A stretch of DNA of 64,000 bases from Saccharopolyspora endophytica. Its GTDB lineage: Bacteria > Actinomycetota > Actinomycetes > Mycobacteriales > Pseudonocardiaceae. Position numbers and translations under genes: made by a program. The notes beneath the pieces are model-generated. The model was given only the letters and a program-made list of their open reading frames with translations, was not told where the DNA came from and searched no databases. Below, one piece after another: positions 1 through 8,424 of this stretch; positions within the stretch are counted from its first letter, which is position 1, and each line of letters starts with the position of its first letter. Location: NCBI RefSeq assembly GCF_018070075.1, contig NZ_JAGPXE010000001.1, positions 496,001 to 560,000 on the forward strand, given 5' to 3'.

Positions 1-2
1 CG

Positions 3-200
3 CCGCACGGCACCGACCTGGGCCGGCTGTGCGCGGCGCACGGGGTCGAGCACGTCCAGGTGCCGGGCCACGCCGAACTCCGCGAGACGCTGCGGCCGAA
101 ACCCGGCCTGCGCGTCGTCGAGGTGCGTGCGAACCGGGACGAGCTGCGCGCGGTGCACCAGCGGCTCCACGCCGCCGTCCGCTCCGCCCTGCTCGGCTGA
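3..200 (+). CDS. menD: MenD C-terminus (partial): SEPHCHC synthase
   Basis: The gene enters from the left edge and only its last 65 codons are present, ending in TGA at 198-200. The family is a thiamine-diphosphate enzyme that joins isochorismate and 2-oxoglutarate to form SEPHCHC, the first committed step of menaquinone synthesis. The visible piece starts PHGTDLGRLCAAHGV and later reads GLRVVEVRANRDELRAVHQ, the usual end of MenD proteins in actinobacteria. Context agrees: isochorismate synthase, menG and a MenJ-like reductase all lie within 13 kb. No cofactor-binding motif can be checked because the N-terminal part is outside the window. Confidence 0.85.
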   Translation, partial: PHGTDLGRLCAAHGVEHVQVPGHAELRETLRPKPGLRVVEVRANRDELRAVHQRLHAAVRSALLG

Positions 201-341
201 GGACGCACGCGCCAAAACCGTTGCGGCGGAAATCGAATGCGCGTCTCGGGGACATGACGCCCTGTTTCAGCCGCAGGTGGGGCGGGGTGCGTCCGGCCAC
301 TGTGGCCGGACGGGTTCGTTAGCCCGTTGGTGTGTATTCGC

Positions 342-368
342 GTTTTTCCGCCCGGTGATGGGAAAAAC
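342..368. repeat. Inverted repeat in the menD-peptidase gap
   Basis: GTTTTTCC at 342-349 is matched perfectly by GGAAAAAC at 361-368 around an 11-base loop. It lies between the menD stop and the M1 peptidase start. There is no T-run after the right arm, so it is not a clear intrinsic terminator. It could be an operator or a weak transcript end. A possible -10 hexamer, TAGTCT, for the peptidase lies just downstream at 407-412. Confidence 0.35.
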
Positions 369-447
369 TCGGCGCGAAAAGCGCACCCGGTGTGAACGTG
401 TTTGCCTAGTCTCCTGATCGGACCGAGAAGTTCGAGGAGGTGGCAGG

Positions 448-1947
448 GTGATTCGACGACAGGGCCTGCGCGCGGTGATCGCGGCCTGCTGCGCGAGCGC
501 GGTGTTCGCCGCGCCGGCGTTGGCGGGGAGCGAAGGACCGGGCGCGCCGGGAGCGGGCGACGCCTACTTCCCCGGTTACGGCAACGGCGGCTACGACGTC
601 TCCCACTACGACCTGCAGCTGCGCTACCAACCGGCCGACGACCACCTGCAGGGCACCGCGACGATCGTCGCGACCGCCACGCAGGACCTGACGGCGTTCA
701 ACCTGGACTTCGCCCTCACCGCGAAGTCGGTGCGGGTCAACGGCGTGCCGGCGCAGTTCTCCCAGAACGGGCTGGAGCTCACCGTGACCCCGCCGGCGAC
801 CCTGCCGAAGGGCGAGATGGCGACCTTCGTCGTGGAGTACGAGGGCACGCCGTCGACCGCGGACATCGACGGCTTCAACCCGTGGGTGCGCACCTCCGAC
901 GGGGCGTTGGCGATCGGCCAGCCGGAGATCTCCTCCTGGTGGTTCCCCGGCAACGACCACCCGAGGGACAAGGCCACCTACGACGTGGCGGTCACCGTGC
1001 CCGACGGCACCGAGGCCATCTCCAACGGGGTGAACACCCGCAACAGCAGCCTGGCCGGGTGGACCACCTGGAACTGGCGCAACACCGAGCCGACCGCCAC
1101 CTACCTGGCGTTCATGACCATCGGCCAGTACGAGATCAGCAGCAAGACCGGAGCGTTTGGCCAGCCGTTCGTCACCGCCTACTCCGACAAGCTCGGCCCG
1201 CTGGCCGGACCGGCCAAGGCCAGCATCGAGCGCACCCCGGAGGTCGTGGACTTCCTGACCCAGCTGTTCGGCGAGTACCCGTTCTCCGCGCAGGGCGGCG
1301 TCGTCCCGTCCGAGGGCTTGAACTTCGCCCTGGAGAACCAGACTCGCCCGACCTACAGCCACAAGTTCTTCCAGAGCGCGGCGAACGTGTCGGTGGTCGT
1401 GCACGAGAACGCCCACCAGTGGTTCGGCGACTCGGTGTCGGTGGACACCTGGCGCGAAATCTGGATCAACGAGGGATTCGCGTCCTACTCGGAGTGGCTG
1501 TGGTCGGAGGCGCACGGCACCGGCACCGCGCAGGAGCTGTTCGACCACTACTACAACTCCCACCCGGCGGACGACCCGTTCTGGCAGGTCCTGCCGGGAG
1601 ACCCGGGTGCCGAGAACGTCTTCCACGACGCCGTCTACGACCGGGGCGCGATGACGCTGCACGCGCTGCGCAGCGTCGTCGGTGACGAGGCGATGCTGGA
1701 CATCACCCGCACCTGGGCGGCGGAGCACCGCTTCTCGACCGGCACCATCGAGCAGTTCATCGAGTTGGCGGAGCAGAAGTCCGGCAAGCAGCTCGACGAG
1801 GTGTTCAACACCTGGCTGTTCACCAAGGGCAAGCCCGCGGTGAACCCGGCGGCCGGGGTCGCGGCCAGCGCGGCCCGCGAGAACGTGCCCGCGCCGCCGG
1901 CGGTCGCCGAGATCGACCGCGCGCACGAACACCTCCACGACCACTAG
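448..1947 (+). CDS. Secreted M1-family metallopeptidase
   Basis: A 499-residue zinc aminopeptidase of family M1. Residues 1-26 form a Sec-type signal peptide: basic MIRR, a hydrophobic core, then an APALAG-like cleavage region. The catalytic zinc site is HENAHQW (HExxH), followed by WINEGFASY, whose Glu is the expected third zinc ligand. The substrate-recognition motif appears as ALENQT. The protein is much shorter than the 850-residue PepN type and lacks the long C-terminal helical domain, which is usual for secreted actinobacterial M1 enzymes. The GTG start at 448 has the ribosome site GAGGAGG at 435-441. The C-terminus ends in a charged His-rich tail (HEHLHDH). Its stop is 4 bases from the stop of the convergent isochorismate synthase. 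Substrate unknown. Confidence 0.85.
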   Translation: MIRRQGLRAVIAACCASAVFAAPALAGSEGPGAPGAGDAYFPGYGNGGYDVSHYDLQLRYQPADDHLQGTATIVATATQDLTAFNLDFALTAKSVRVNGVPAQFSQNGLELTVTPPATLPKGEMATFVVEYEGTPSTADIDGFNPWVRTSDGALAIGQPEISSWWFPGNDHPRDKATYDVAVTVPDGTEAISNGVNTRNSSLAGWTTWNWRNTEPTATYLAFMTIGQYEISSKTGAFGQPFVTAYSDKLGPLAGPAKASIERTPEVVDFLTQLFGEYPFSAQGGVVPSEGLNFALENQTRPTYSHKFFQSAANVSVVVHENAHQWFGDSVSVDTWREIWINEGFASYSEWLWSEAHGTGTAQELFDHYYNSHPADDPFWQVLPGDPGAENVFHDAVYDRGAMTLHALRSVVGDEAMLDITRTWAAEHRFSTGTIEQFIELAEQKSGKQLDEVFNTWLFTKGKPAVNPAAGVAASAARENVPAPPAVAEIDRAHEHLHDH

Positions 1948-1951
1948 CCGG

Positions 1952-3241
1952 TCAGCGAACTCCTTCCAGGGCTTCGCGCACCGGGAGGAGCTTCGCTTCC
2001 ACCTCGGCCACCTCCAGGTCCGGTTCGGAGTCGGGCACGATCCCGCCTCCGGCGAACAGCCGGACCCGCCCGCCACGAGCACCGCCGGAGCCCGCTCCGG
2101 CGGTGCTCTGCTGTTCGATCTGCCCGCAGCGCAGCGCGATGCCGAGCTCGCCGTTGCCCGCGCCGTCGATCCAGCCGACCGGACCCGCGTAGCGGCCGCG
2201 GTCCATGCCTTCGAGCTCGGAGATCAGCGGCACGGCGTCCTCGGTCGGGGTGCCACCGACCGCCGCCGTGGGGTGCACGGCTTCGGCGAGGTGCAGCAGC
2301 CCCGACCCGTCGGGCGTGTCGGCCAGCTTGCCTTCGACGTCGGTGGCCAGGTGCAGCACGTTGCGCAGCCGCAGCACCGACGGCGAGGTCGGGACCGACA
2401 GCTCGCTGCAGAACGGGCGCAGCTTCTCGGCCAGCGACTCGGCGGCGTAGGCGTGCTCGCTGCGGTTCTTGGCCGAGTCGAGCAGTTCGGCGGCGATCTC
2501 GTCGTCGGTGCGTCCGGGGTGCGGCCAGGCCGTGCCCGCCAGCACCCGGGAGCGGACCTCGTAGCCGCGCCGCTCCAGCAGCAGCTCAGGGGTGGCTCCG
2601 ACCAGGCCGTCGACCGCGAAGGTCCAGCAGTTCGCGTAGCGCGCGGCCAGGTTGTGCAGCAGGAAGCGCTCGTCGAGGGGCTCGGAGGTGTTGGCGACGA
2701 GGTCGTGCGCGAGCACCACCTTGCGGAGCTCGCCACCGGATTCCCGCATCAGCCGGACCGCCTCGGTCACCGCCTGCCGGTATGCCGTGGAGGACAGCCG
2801 ACCGTCGCTGTAGGAGACCGTGCCGGGCTGGCGCACCGGCTCGAGGTCCGGTTCGGGCGCGTCGCCGATGGTGGTGATCCAGCGGACGCCGTCCCGCTCC
2901 CCGGTGATCACCTCGGGCAGCACCAGGACCGAGTCGCCGGGGCGGTCGGCGAAGGCCAGGCTGGTGAAGGCCACCGGTCCGCAGCCGGGCAGCCCCACGG
3001 CGTCGTCGACGTCGATGTGCCCGCACAGCTGCCGCCACCACGCGTCGGCGTCGGTGAAGCGATCTGCCCCGGAGGTGTCCAGCCGTGCCGCGCAGCCCCA
3101 TCCGACCAGGCCCTGGCCCTCGCGGACCCAGCTCAGCGACATGCCGCCGGGGAGCAGGTCCAGCAGCGGGCGGTCGTGCCGTGGGTCGGCAGGATCGAGT
3201 CTGCGGGTGCGCGCCGTCAGCCGCCTGGATGTAGTCGCCAC
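1952..3241 (-). CDS. menF: Isochorismate synthase
   Basis: A 429-residue member of the chorismate-binding (MST) family that converts chorismate to isochorismate, here most likely for menaquinone. Diagnostic stretches are GELRKVVLAHDL (with the expected catalytic Lys), FAVDGLVGATPELLLER, the SAKNRSEH block, HPTAAVGGTP and a closing metal-site region around AGGGIVPDSEP. The frame stays open upstream to 3328. I prefer the GTG at 3241 (VATTSRRL) because a longer start would run through the promoter of the divergent gene at 3330. No siderophore genes are nearby while menD, menG and a MenJ-like gene are, so the menaquinone role is preferred over an EntC role. Both names fit the family. Confidence 0.85.
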   Translation of the reverse strand: MATTSRRLTARTRRLDPADPRHDRPLLDLLPGGMSLSWVREGQGLVGWGCAARLDTSGADRFTDADAWWRQLCGHIDVDDAVGLPGCGPVAFTSLAFADRPGDSVLVLPEVITGERDGVRWITTIGDAPEPDLEPVRQPGTVSYSDGRLSSTAYRQAVTEAVRLMRESGGELRKVVLAHDLVANTSEPLDERFLLHNLAARYANCWTFAVDGLVGATPELLLERRGYEVRSRVLAGTAWPHPGRTDDEIAAELLDSAKNRSEHAYAAESLAEKLRPFCSELSVPTSPSVLRLRNVLHLATDVEGKLADTPDGSGLLHLAEAVHPTAAVGGTPTEDAVPLISELEGMDRGRYAGPVGWIDGAGNGELGIALRCGQIEQQSTAGAGSGGARGGRVRLFAGGGIVPDSEPDLEVAEVEAKLLPVREALEGVR

Positions 3242-3315
3242 GCTTGGAGCGTATTCGGAGTGCGGATCCGGGTGGGCTGACCGGCCGCGTGGTCCTGGAC
3301 ACGACCCCCGGCCCC

Positions 3316-3330
3316 TACAATCGGTCACCG
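3316..3330 (+). promoter_or_regulatory. -10 element for a leaderless transcript
   Basis: TACAAT at 3316-3321 is a near-consensus -10 box. A start 7-9 bases downstream would fall on the GTG at 3330, so the mRNA would have no leader and no ribosome site is needed. The only -35 candidate is a weak TGGACA at 3296-3301 with short spacing. Confidence 0.5.
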
Positions 3331-3827
3331 TGGCAGGCGACGCGGTGACCCAGGACGCGGCCGACTCGGTGACCGGATCAGATACGGACGGTGATCAGTC
3401 GGTGGCACAGCCCTCGCCTGGGCGTGTCCGCCGCCGCGTGGCTCGAGGCGTGCTGATCACCGGTTTGTTGCTGTCGGTCATGGGCTTGTCGATCATCGGT
3501 GCCTGCTTCATCAACGACCGCACGATCGTGGAATCCCGAGGCCAAGCGGTGGCCGAAGTCGTGGACACCTCGCTGACCCGGACCGTGGTGCGGTTCAACA
3601 CCGAGGACGGGCGGGTCTACATCCCGCCGAACGGCGTGCTCTACCCGACCGACCTGCAGGCGGGGCAGCTGGTGCGAGTCGAGTACGACTCCCGCAACCC
3701 CGACCTGGTCCGCGTCGCGGGTCGCACGGCGGTGATCTCGCTGCTGCCGGTGTTCAGCGCGCTGGCGGTCGTGTGGGCGGTGCTGCTGCCGACGTATTGG
3801 CTGCTCAGGAGATCCGACAGGGACTGA
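3330..3827 (+). CDS. DUF3592-type two-helix membrane protein
   Basis: A 165-residue protein with two membrane helices, at about residues 35-57 and 137-158, and an extracytoplasmic domain between them. That domain shows the DUF3592 pattern: a VAEVVDTS strand, YIPPNGVLYP, and a VRVEYDSRNPDLVRVAG stretch. The first 33 residues are acidic then basic and probably cytoplasmic. The function is unknown. M. tuberculosis has a similar-sized membrane protein, Rv0556, between menD and mgtA, so this may be its counterpart (inference from order and size). The start is the GTG placed directly after a -10 box. The frame continues open upstream, but that part overlaps the divergent menF. Confidence 0.7.
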   Translation: MAGDAVTQDAADSVTGSDTDGDQSVAQPSPGRVRRRVARGVLITGLLLSVMGLSIIGACFINDRTIVESRGQAVAEVVDTSLTRTVVRFNTEDGRVYIPPNGVLYPTDLQAGQLVRVEYDSRNPDLVRVAGRTAVISLLPVFSALAVVWAVLLPTYWLLRRSDRD

Positions 3828-3933
3828 TGACCCTTCCAGTGCCTTTCGGCCGGTGCCAAACTGGGTATCCGCCGAAAGGGGGTCGGTGGTCACACTCCGA
3901 AGGGCCGACCCCGCGCGTCTGCGAGGTCTGCCC

Positions 3934-4866
3934 ATGAACACCCCTAGAGCGTTGTCCGACTGGCCGCAGGTTCAGCAGCAGTGGGTGCTCGGTGCTCCGG
4001 TGCTGTCCACCGTCGACCGGTCGGTGCCCGAGGAGGTGGATCCCGCCGATCTGGCCCTGTACTGCACGATGCTCGGCGACGACGCCCTGGTGCTCGCCCA
4101 CCGGCTGACCGAGTGGGGGATGCGCGCCGGCCTGGAGGAGTCCGCAGCGCTCGGGGAGATAGCGCACGACCTGCTCGGGCAGGCGCGGGTCCTGTTCGGC
4201 CGGGCCGTCGAGGTGCGCGGCGAGCAGGACGAGGACCTGCTCGCCTACCAGCGGGAACCCGCCGAGTACCGGAACGTGCGGTTGGCGGAGATCGACTGCG
4301 GTCCTGGTCCTGGCGGTGACTTCCCGACCACGGTGGCCCGCCTCCTGCTGTTCACCACGTGGCGCCTCGCGGTCTTCGAGGAGCTCGTCACCTGCCGGGA
4401 CGCGGTGTTGGGCACGTTGGCGGCGAGGTCGCTGCACCGGCTCGCCGAACACCGCAACCACGCCGCGCAGTGGGTGATCAAGCTGGGCGATCACGGCCCC
4501 GGGGGCTCGCAGCTGATGAGCAACGGGCTGCAGCGCGTGTGGCCGCTGGCCGCGGAGCTGTTCACCGCGCATCCGGTCGAAGCGAGGCTGGCCGACGTCG
4601 GCTGCGCTGTGGACCCCTCCGACCTGCGCGTTCAGGTGGGACAGGGGCTCGACGAGGTGTTCTCCATCGCCCGCCTCCAGCGCCCGGCCCCCACCGAGTT
4701 CGGCGAGTTCGTCCGGCCGGGCGGGCGCGACGGCGCGCACACCGAATCCATGGAGTTCCTGCTGGCCGACATGCAGTACCTGGTCAGGGCGGGCCTGGCC
4801 AGCGGTCGAGCCCCGCAGAAGCCTCGGGACGAGCGAAGTTTCAGAAATGCAATGGAATATGAGTAG
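3934..4866 (+). CDS. paaC: PaaC-like phenylacetyl-CoA epoxidase subunit, isolated
   Basis: A 310-residue ferritin-fold protein resembling PaaC along most of its length. Visible family stretches are DDALVLAHRLTEW, IAHDLLGQARVLFGRA, AEYRNVRLAEID, the HRNHAAQWVIKLGD helix and HTESMEFLLADMQYL. In characterised systems PaaC is the structural partner of the di-iron subunit PaaA in the PaaABCDE epoxidase that starts phenylacetate breakdown. No paaA, paaB, paaD, paaE or paaK lies in this window. The ATG at 3934 has only a weak GAGGT upstream. The frame is open back to 3853, so up to 27 more residues are possible. Its role away from its usual partners is unknown. Confidence 0.75.
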   Translation: MNTPRALSDWPQVQQQWVLGAPVLSTVDRSVPEEVDPADLALYCTMLGDDALVLAHRLTEWGMRAGLEESAALGEIAHDLLGQARVLFGRAVEVRGEQDEDLLAYQREPAEYRNVRLAEIDCGPGPGGDFPTTVARLLLFTTWRLAVFEELVTCRDAVLGTLAARSLHRLAEHRNHAAQWVIKLGDHGPGGSQLMSNGLQRVWPLAAELFTAHPVEARLADVGCAVDPSDLRVQVGQGLDEVFSIARLQRPAPTEFGEFVRPGGRDGAHTESMEFLLADMQYLVRAGLASGRAPQKPRDERSFRNAMEYE

Positions 4867-4992
4867 TTCCCCGCAAGCCGATGAGCACCGGCCGGGCGCA
4901 CAGTGATCGAGGGGGTATCGGAGCGGCGGAAGCAGTGGCCTGGGGGTCTTCCGCGTTCCTCGGTCGGGGACTAGTGGAAGGGCGCAACGCGG

Positions 4993-5502
4993 ATGGACGA
5001 GATCTGGTTGCAGGTGCTCATGGCGTTGATGGCGGGATGTGCCGGTGCGGGAGTGGTGCTCGCGGTGCGCAGACGTCCCGCCGCGAAGGTCGCGGAGGAA
5101 CCCGCACCGGAGCCGCTGCCGCAGCGGGAGCCGGACGGCTGGGGGCCGTTCGTGCAGCACTGCGAGCAGGCGGTGCTGCGGGCGAGCCGGGCGGTCGAGG
5201 CGATGTCCTCCCAACAGGCCCGCAACCGGTTGCTGGCGGTCGTGCGGCGGATGGACGCCGAGCTGCCCAACCTGCGCGTGCTCGCCGAGCTCGGCCGGGG
5301 GCTGGGGGCGACCTCCCGCGACGTCGAGATAGCGGGCCGGGTGCGCGGTGAGCTGGCGGAGGTCGAGAAGCGCTTCGGCGCGGTCACCCGCGAAGTGCTC
5401 GAACTCGTCGAGGACCCCGACCCCGAGCGGGTGGGCGAGCTGCGCGGGCGGTTCCCGCTGCTGCGCCCGATCTCGGCGGTCCTGCCCGAACCGGTCAGCT
5501 AG
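4993..5502 (+). CDS. Small N-terminally anchored protein, function unknown
   Basis: A 169-residue protein that I do not recognise. One membrane helix at about residues 5-24 is followed by a Pro/Glu-rich linker and an alpha-helical, charged domain (residues 45-165) with many Arg-Glu pairs that could form a coiled coil. The ATG at 4993 has GGAAGGG at 4976-4982, about ten bases upstream. Its last eight bases overlap the end of the convergent phosphatase gene, so TCAGCTAG at 5495-5502 carries both stop codons. Distance from paaC is 126 bases with nothing notable between. Confidence 0.6.
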   Translation: MDEIWLQVLMALMAGCAGAGVVLAVRRRPAAKVAEEPAPEPLPQREPDGWGPFVQHCEQAVLRASRAVEAMSSQQARNRLLAVVRRMDAELPNLRVLAELGRGLGATSRDVEIAGRVRGELAEVEKRFGAVTREVLELVEDPDPERVGELRGRFPLLRPISAVLPEPVS

Positions 5503-6346
5503 CCGGCACCTCGGCCGCCTGCGCCCACCACTCGTGGACCTCGACGGCCGCACCGGGCGCGGCGACGAGCAGCCCGTCGCGCGGCAGCGGGTGGGGCTCG
5601 CCGCGCCGGTCGAGGACCGTGGCACCGGCCTCGGTGGCCAGCGCGAGCGCACCGGCGACGTCCCACTCCTCGTAGTCGTCGAGCACGGCGGCGACGGTGT
5701 GGCCGAGGGCGACCTGGGTGATGGCCAGCGCCGGTGAACCCAGTAAACGCACGCCGACCTGCGCGCTGGCGGCGTTGGTGATGAACCGGTCCATGCCCGG
5801 CCACGGCCCGTTCTTGGTCAGCTCGGTGCACACGATGCCGCCGCGGATCTCGGAGCGGTCCGGCAACCGCACCGGAGTGCCGTTGGCCCGCATGCCCCGG
5901 CCGCGCGCGGCCGCGTAGATCTGGGTCCGGTACGGGTCGGCGACCACGCCGACCACGGGCCCGTAGCCGTCGAGCATCGCCAGGCTGTAGGCGCACCACG
6001 GCAGCCCGGCCACGTAGTTGGCGGTGCCGTCCACCGGGTCGACCGACCAGCGGAACTCCGAGGCGCCCTGCTGCGGCGGAACGCTCGGTTCGTCCCCGAA
6101 CTCCTCGCCGAACACGGGCGTGCCGGGGAACTCGTCGGCGAGGATGCGGCGGGTGTGCCGTTCCAGGGTGCGGCCGGTGTCGGTGACCCAGTCGAACGGC
6201 GACTCGCTGGGCTCGGGCCGCGCCCCTCTGCCCGCGGTCGCGATGATGACGTCGGCGGCGTCGTTGGCCAGCCGACCGGCGACCTCGAACGCCCGCGACA
6301 CCAGGGCCGGTTCGATCTGGGCGGGTGGAGTAGGCAGGGCCGTCAT
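5495..6346 (-). CDS. Inositol-monophosphatase-family phosphatase
   Basis: A 283-residue magnesium-dependent phosphatase of the IMPase/FIG superfamily. The metal-site motifs are GEEFGD, WSVDPVDGTANYVAG (the DPxDGT box) and EEWDVAGALALATEAG near the C-terminus. The ATG at 6346 follows GGAGG about ten bases upstream. The frame continues open through the opposite-strand mannosyltransferase, and that part is not coding. Homologues act on inositol-1-phosphate, histidinol-phosphate or 3'-phosphoadenosine-5'-phosphate, and the sequence does not decide which. Its neighbour is a mannosyltransferase of the phosphatidylinositol mannoside type, which makes an inositol phosphate role plausible but unproven. 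Confidence 0.8.
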   Translation of the reverse strand: MTALPTPPAQIEPALVSRAFEVAGRLANDAADVIIATAGRGARPEPSESPFDWVTDTGRTLERHTRRILADEFPGTPVFGEEFGDEPSVPPQQGASEFRWSVDPVDGTANYVAGLPWCAYSLAMLDGYGPVVGVVADPYRTQIYAAARGRGMRANGTPVRLPDRSEIRGGIVCTELTKNGPWPGMDRFITNAASAQVGVRLLGSPALAITQVALGHTVAAVLDDYEEWDVAGALALATEAGATVLDRRGEPHPLPRDGLLVAAPGAAVEVHEWWAQAAEVPAS

Positions 6347-6514
6347 GCGTCCCCAGCCTCCGCGCGGCGAGTGACCGCTCAGCAACGTCGAGGTGACCGG
6401 CCGTGGAGGCGCAGGCCACGTTTGCGGGCCGATGGGCGAGTTGGGGTGGTCTTCGGTTGTCGTTGGGGATCGCGTCACGTTGCCTTCGGCTGCTCGCCGG
6501 AACAGGCGGCGACC

Positions 6515-7648
6515 GTGTTGTCCGTGCGCATCGCGATCGTGACCGAGAGCTTCCTGCCGCAGATCAACGGAGTGACGAACTCGGTGTTGCGGGTGCTGGA
6601 GCACTTGCGTCGTCGAGGCGACCAGGCCCTGGTCATCGCACCCGGACCCGGTCCGGACGAGTACGCGGGCTTCCCCGTCATCAGGCTGCCCGCGGTGGAC
6701 CTGCCGATGGTGTCGTCGCTGCCCATCGGGTTCCCGAGCCGCCGCGTGCTGCGCGGGCTCCAGGAGTTCGCGCCCGACGTGGTGCACCTGGCCTCCCCGT
6801 TCGTGGTGGGGGCGCGCGGGATGAACGCCGCGCGTCGGCTGGGCATCCCGACGGTCGCCGTCTACCAGACCGACGTGGCGGGTTTCGCCGAGTCCTACGG
6901 GCTCGGGCTGACCGCGAAGGCGGCGTGGAAGTGGATCCGCCGCCTGCACTGCCACGCCGACCGCACGCTGGCCCCCTCGACGTGGGCGGTGGAGACGCTG
7001 CGCGAGCACGGGGTTCCGCGCGTGCACCGCTGGGGTCGCGGAGTCGACACCGAGCGGTTCACGCCGCGCAAGCGCGACGAGCGGCTGCGGGCCGAGCTGG
7101 CGCCGAACGGTGAACTGCTGGTGGGCTACGTCGGCCGGTTGGCGCCGGAGAAGCGCATCGAGCGGCTCGCCGAGCTCGACGGCACCTCCGGCGTGCGGCT
7201 GGTCGTGGTCGGCGACGGCCCGGAGCGCGAGCGGTTGAACGCCGAACTGCCCAACGCCGCGTTCCTCGGTCAGCGCACCGGCGACGAGCTGGCCCGCATC
7301 TACGCCAGCCTCGACGTCTTCGTGCACACCGGCCCGCACGAGACGTTCTGCCAGGCGGTGCAGGAGGCGATGGCCTCCGGCGTCGCGGTCGTCGCCCCGG
7401 ACGCGGGCGGTCCCCGCGACCTGGTCGAGGTCGGGCGCACCGGGTACCTGCTGCCCGCGCACGACGACGCCGAGCACGCCGCGGCCCTGCGCAGCGCCAT
7501 CGCCGACCTGCGCGATCCCGCGCTGCGGGAGCGCTTCGGCACCCACGCCCGCAACGCCGTCGCAGGTCGCACCTGGCCGGCCCTGTGCCGCCAGTTGGTG
7601 GACCACTACGCGGCGGTCAGCGGATACGCGGAGTCGGCAGCTGCCTGA
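6515..7648 (+). CDS. mgtA: GT4 mannosyltransferase, MgtA-like
   Basis: A 377-residue glycosyltransferase of family GT4 (GT-B fold). The N-terminal half opens with [20 protein letters not shown], the typical first strand and loop. The C-terminal donor-binding half has [25 protein letters not shown] and the nucleotide-sugar site [14 protein letters not shown]. It matches the M. tuberculosis MgtA (Rv0557) type, which transfers mannose onto glycolipids, and like that gene it directly precedes menG. Two starts are possible: GTG at 6515, with AGGCGG five bases upstream, or GTG at 6524, which gives the usual family N-terminus. I list the first. Acceptor specificity cannot be read from sequence. Confidence 0.8.
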   Translation: MLSVRIAIVTESFLPQINGVTNSVLRVLEHLRRRGDQALVIAPGPGPDEYAGFPVIRLPAVDLPMVSSLPIGFPSRRVLRGLQEFAPDVVHLASPFVVGARGMNAARRLGIPTVAVYQTDVAGFAESYGLGLTAKAAWKWIRRLHCHADRTLAPSTWAVETLREHGVPRVHRWGRGVDTERFTPRKRDERLRAELAPNGELLVGYVGRLAPEKRIERLAELDGTSGVRLVVVGDGPERERLNAELPNAAFLGQRTGDELARIYASLDVFVHTGPHETFCQAVQEAMASGVAVVAPDAGGPRDLVEVGRTGYLLPAHDDAEHAAALRSAIADLRDPALRERFGTHARNAVAGRTWPALCRQLVDHYAAVSGYAESAAA

Positions 7649-7682
7649 ACCGGCTCCGGGGCGCGCCACGTACGCTTCGGGT

Positions 7683-8372
7683 GTGTCTCGGGCAGGCTTG
7701 GACAAGAACCCTCGCGAAGTCGCGGCGATGTTCGACGGCGTCGCGCGTCGGTACGACCTGACCAACACCGTGCTGTCCTTCGGGCAGGACCGGCGCTGGC
7801 GGAAGGTGACCCGGCAGCTGCTCGCGCCCCAGCAGGACGAGAAGGTCCTCGACCTCGCTGCAGGCAGCGGCGTGTCGACCGTCGAGTTCGCCCGTTCCGG
7901 CGCCTACTGCGTCGCGGCCGACTTCTCGCTGGGCATGCTCTCGGTCGGCAAGGGCCGGGGCGTGCCGCTGGTGGCGGCCGACGCCCTGCACCTGCCGTTC
8001 ACCGACGACGCCTTCGACGCCGCGACGATCTCCTTCGGCCTGCGCAACCTCGCCGACACGGTCGCGGGCCTGCGCGAGATGCGCCGCGTGGTGCGGCCCG
8101 GCGGTCGCCTGGTGGTGTGCGAGTTCTCCACCCCGACGTGGCAGCCCTTCCGCGGCGTCTACATGAACTACCTGATGCGCGCGCTGCCCTCGATCGCTCG
8201 CGCGGTCTCCTCCAACCCGGACGCCTACGTCTACCTCGCCGAGTCCATCCGCTCCTGGCCCGACCAGCGAGCCCTCGCCGAGCTCATCGGCGAGGCCGGC
8301 TGGACCGACACCACCTGGAAGAACCTCACCAGCGGCGTGGTGGCGGTCCACCACGCCAAGAACCCGTCCTGA
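7683..8372 (+). CDS. menG: Demethylmenaquinone methyltransferase
   Basis: A 229-residue class I SAM methyltransferase of the UbiE/MenG type, catalysing the last ring methylation in menaquinone synthesis. Family signatures are [20 protein letters not shown] at the N-terminus, the SAM loop [20 protein letters not shown], and the final [14 protein letters not shown]. In a bacterium with menD and no sign of ubiquinone genes, the menaquinone assignment is natural. The GTG start lies 7 bases after TACGCT (7671-7676), compatible with a leaderless transcript. mgtA ends only 34 bases upstream, so read-through is also likely. Confidence 0.9.
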   Translation: MSRAGLDKNPREVAAMFDGVARRYDLTNTVLSFGQDRRWRKVTRQLLAPQQDEKVLDLAAGSGVSTVEFARSGAYCVAADFSLGMLSVGKGRGVPLVAADALHLPFTDDAFDAATISFGLRNLADTVAGLREMRRVVRPGGRLVVCEFSTPTWQPFRGVYMNYLMRALPSIARAVSSNPDAYVYLAESIRSWPDQRALAELIGEAGWTDTTWKNLTSGVVAVHHAKNPS

Positions 8373-8424
8373 CCTTCAGAGGCCGCACCCGGCGCAGCCG
8401 CGACGAGCAGCACCGAACGAGTCT

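Noticed and set aside
29-417. Two overlapping short open frames at the left edge
   Set aside because: The menD reading frame explains 3-200, and the rest has no ribosome site or protein-like composition.
6347-7768. Extension of the phosphatase frame far upstream
   Set aside because: It runs antisense through the mannosyltransferase. The ATG at 6346 with a ribosome site and the IMPase fold give a full-length protein without it.
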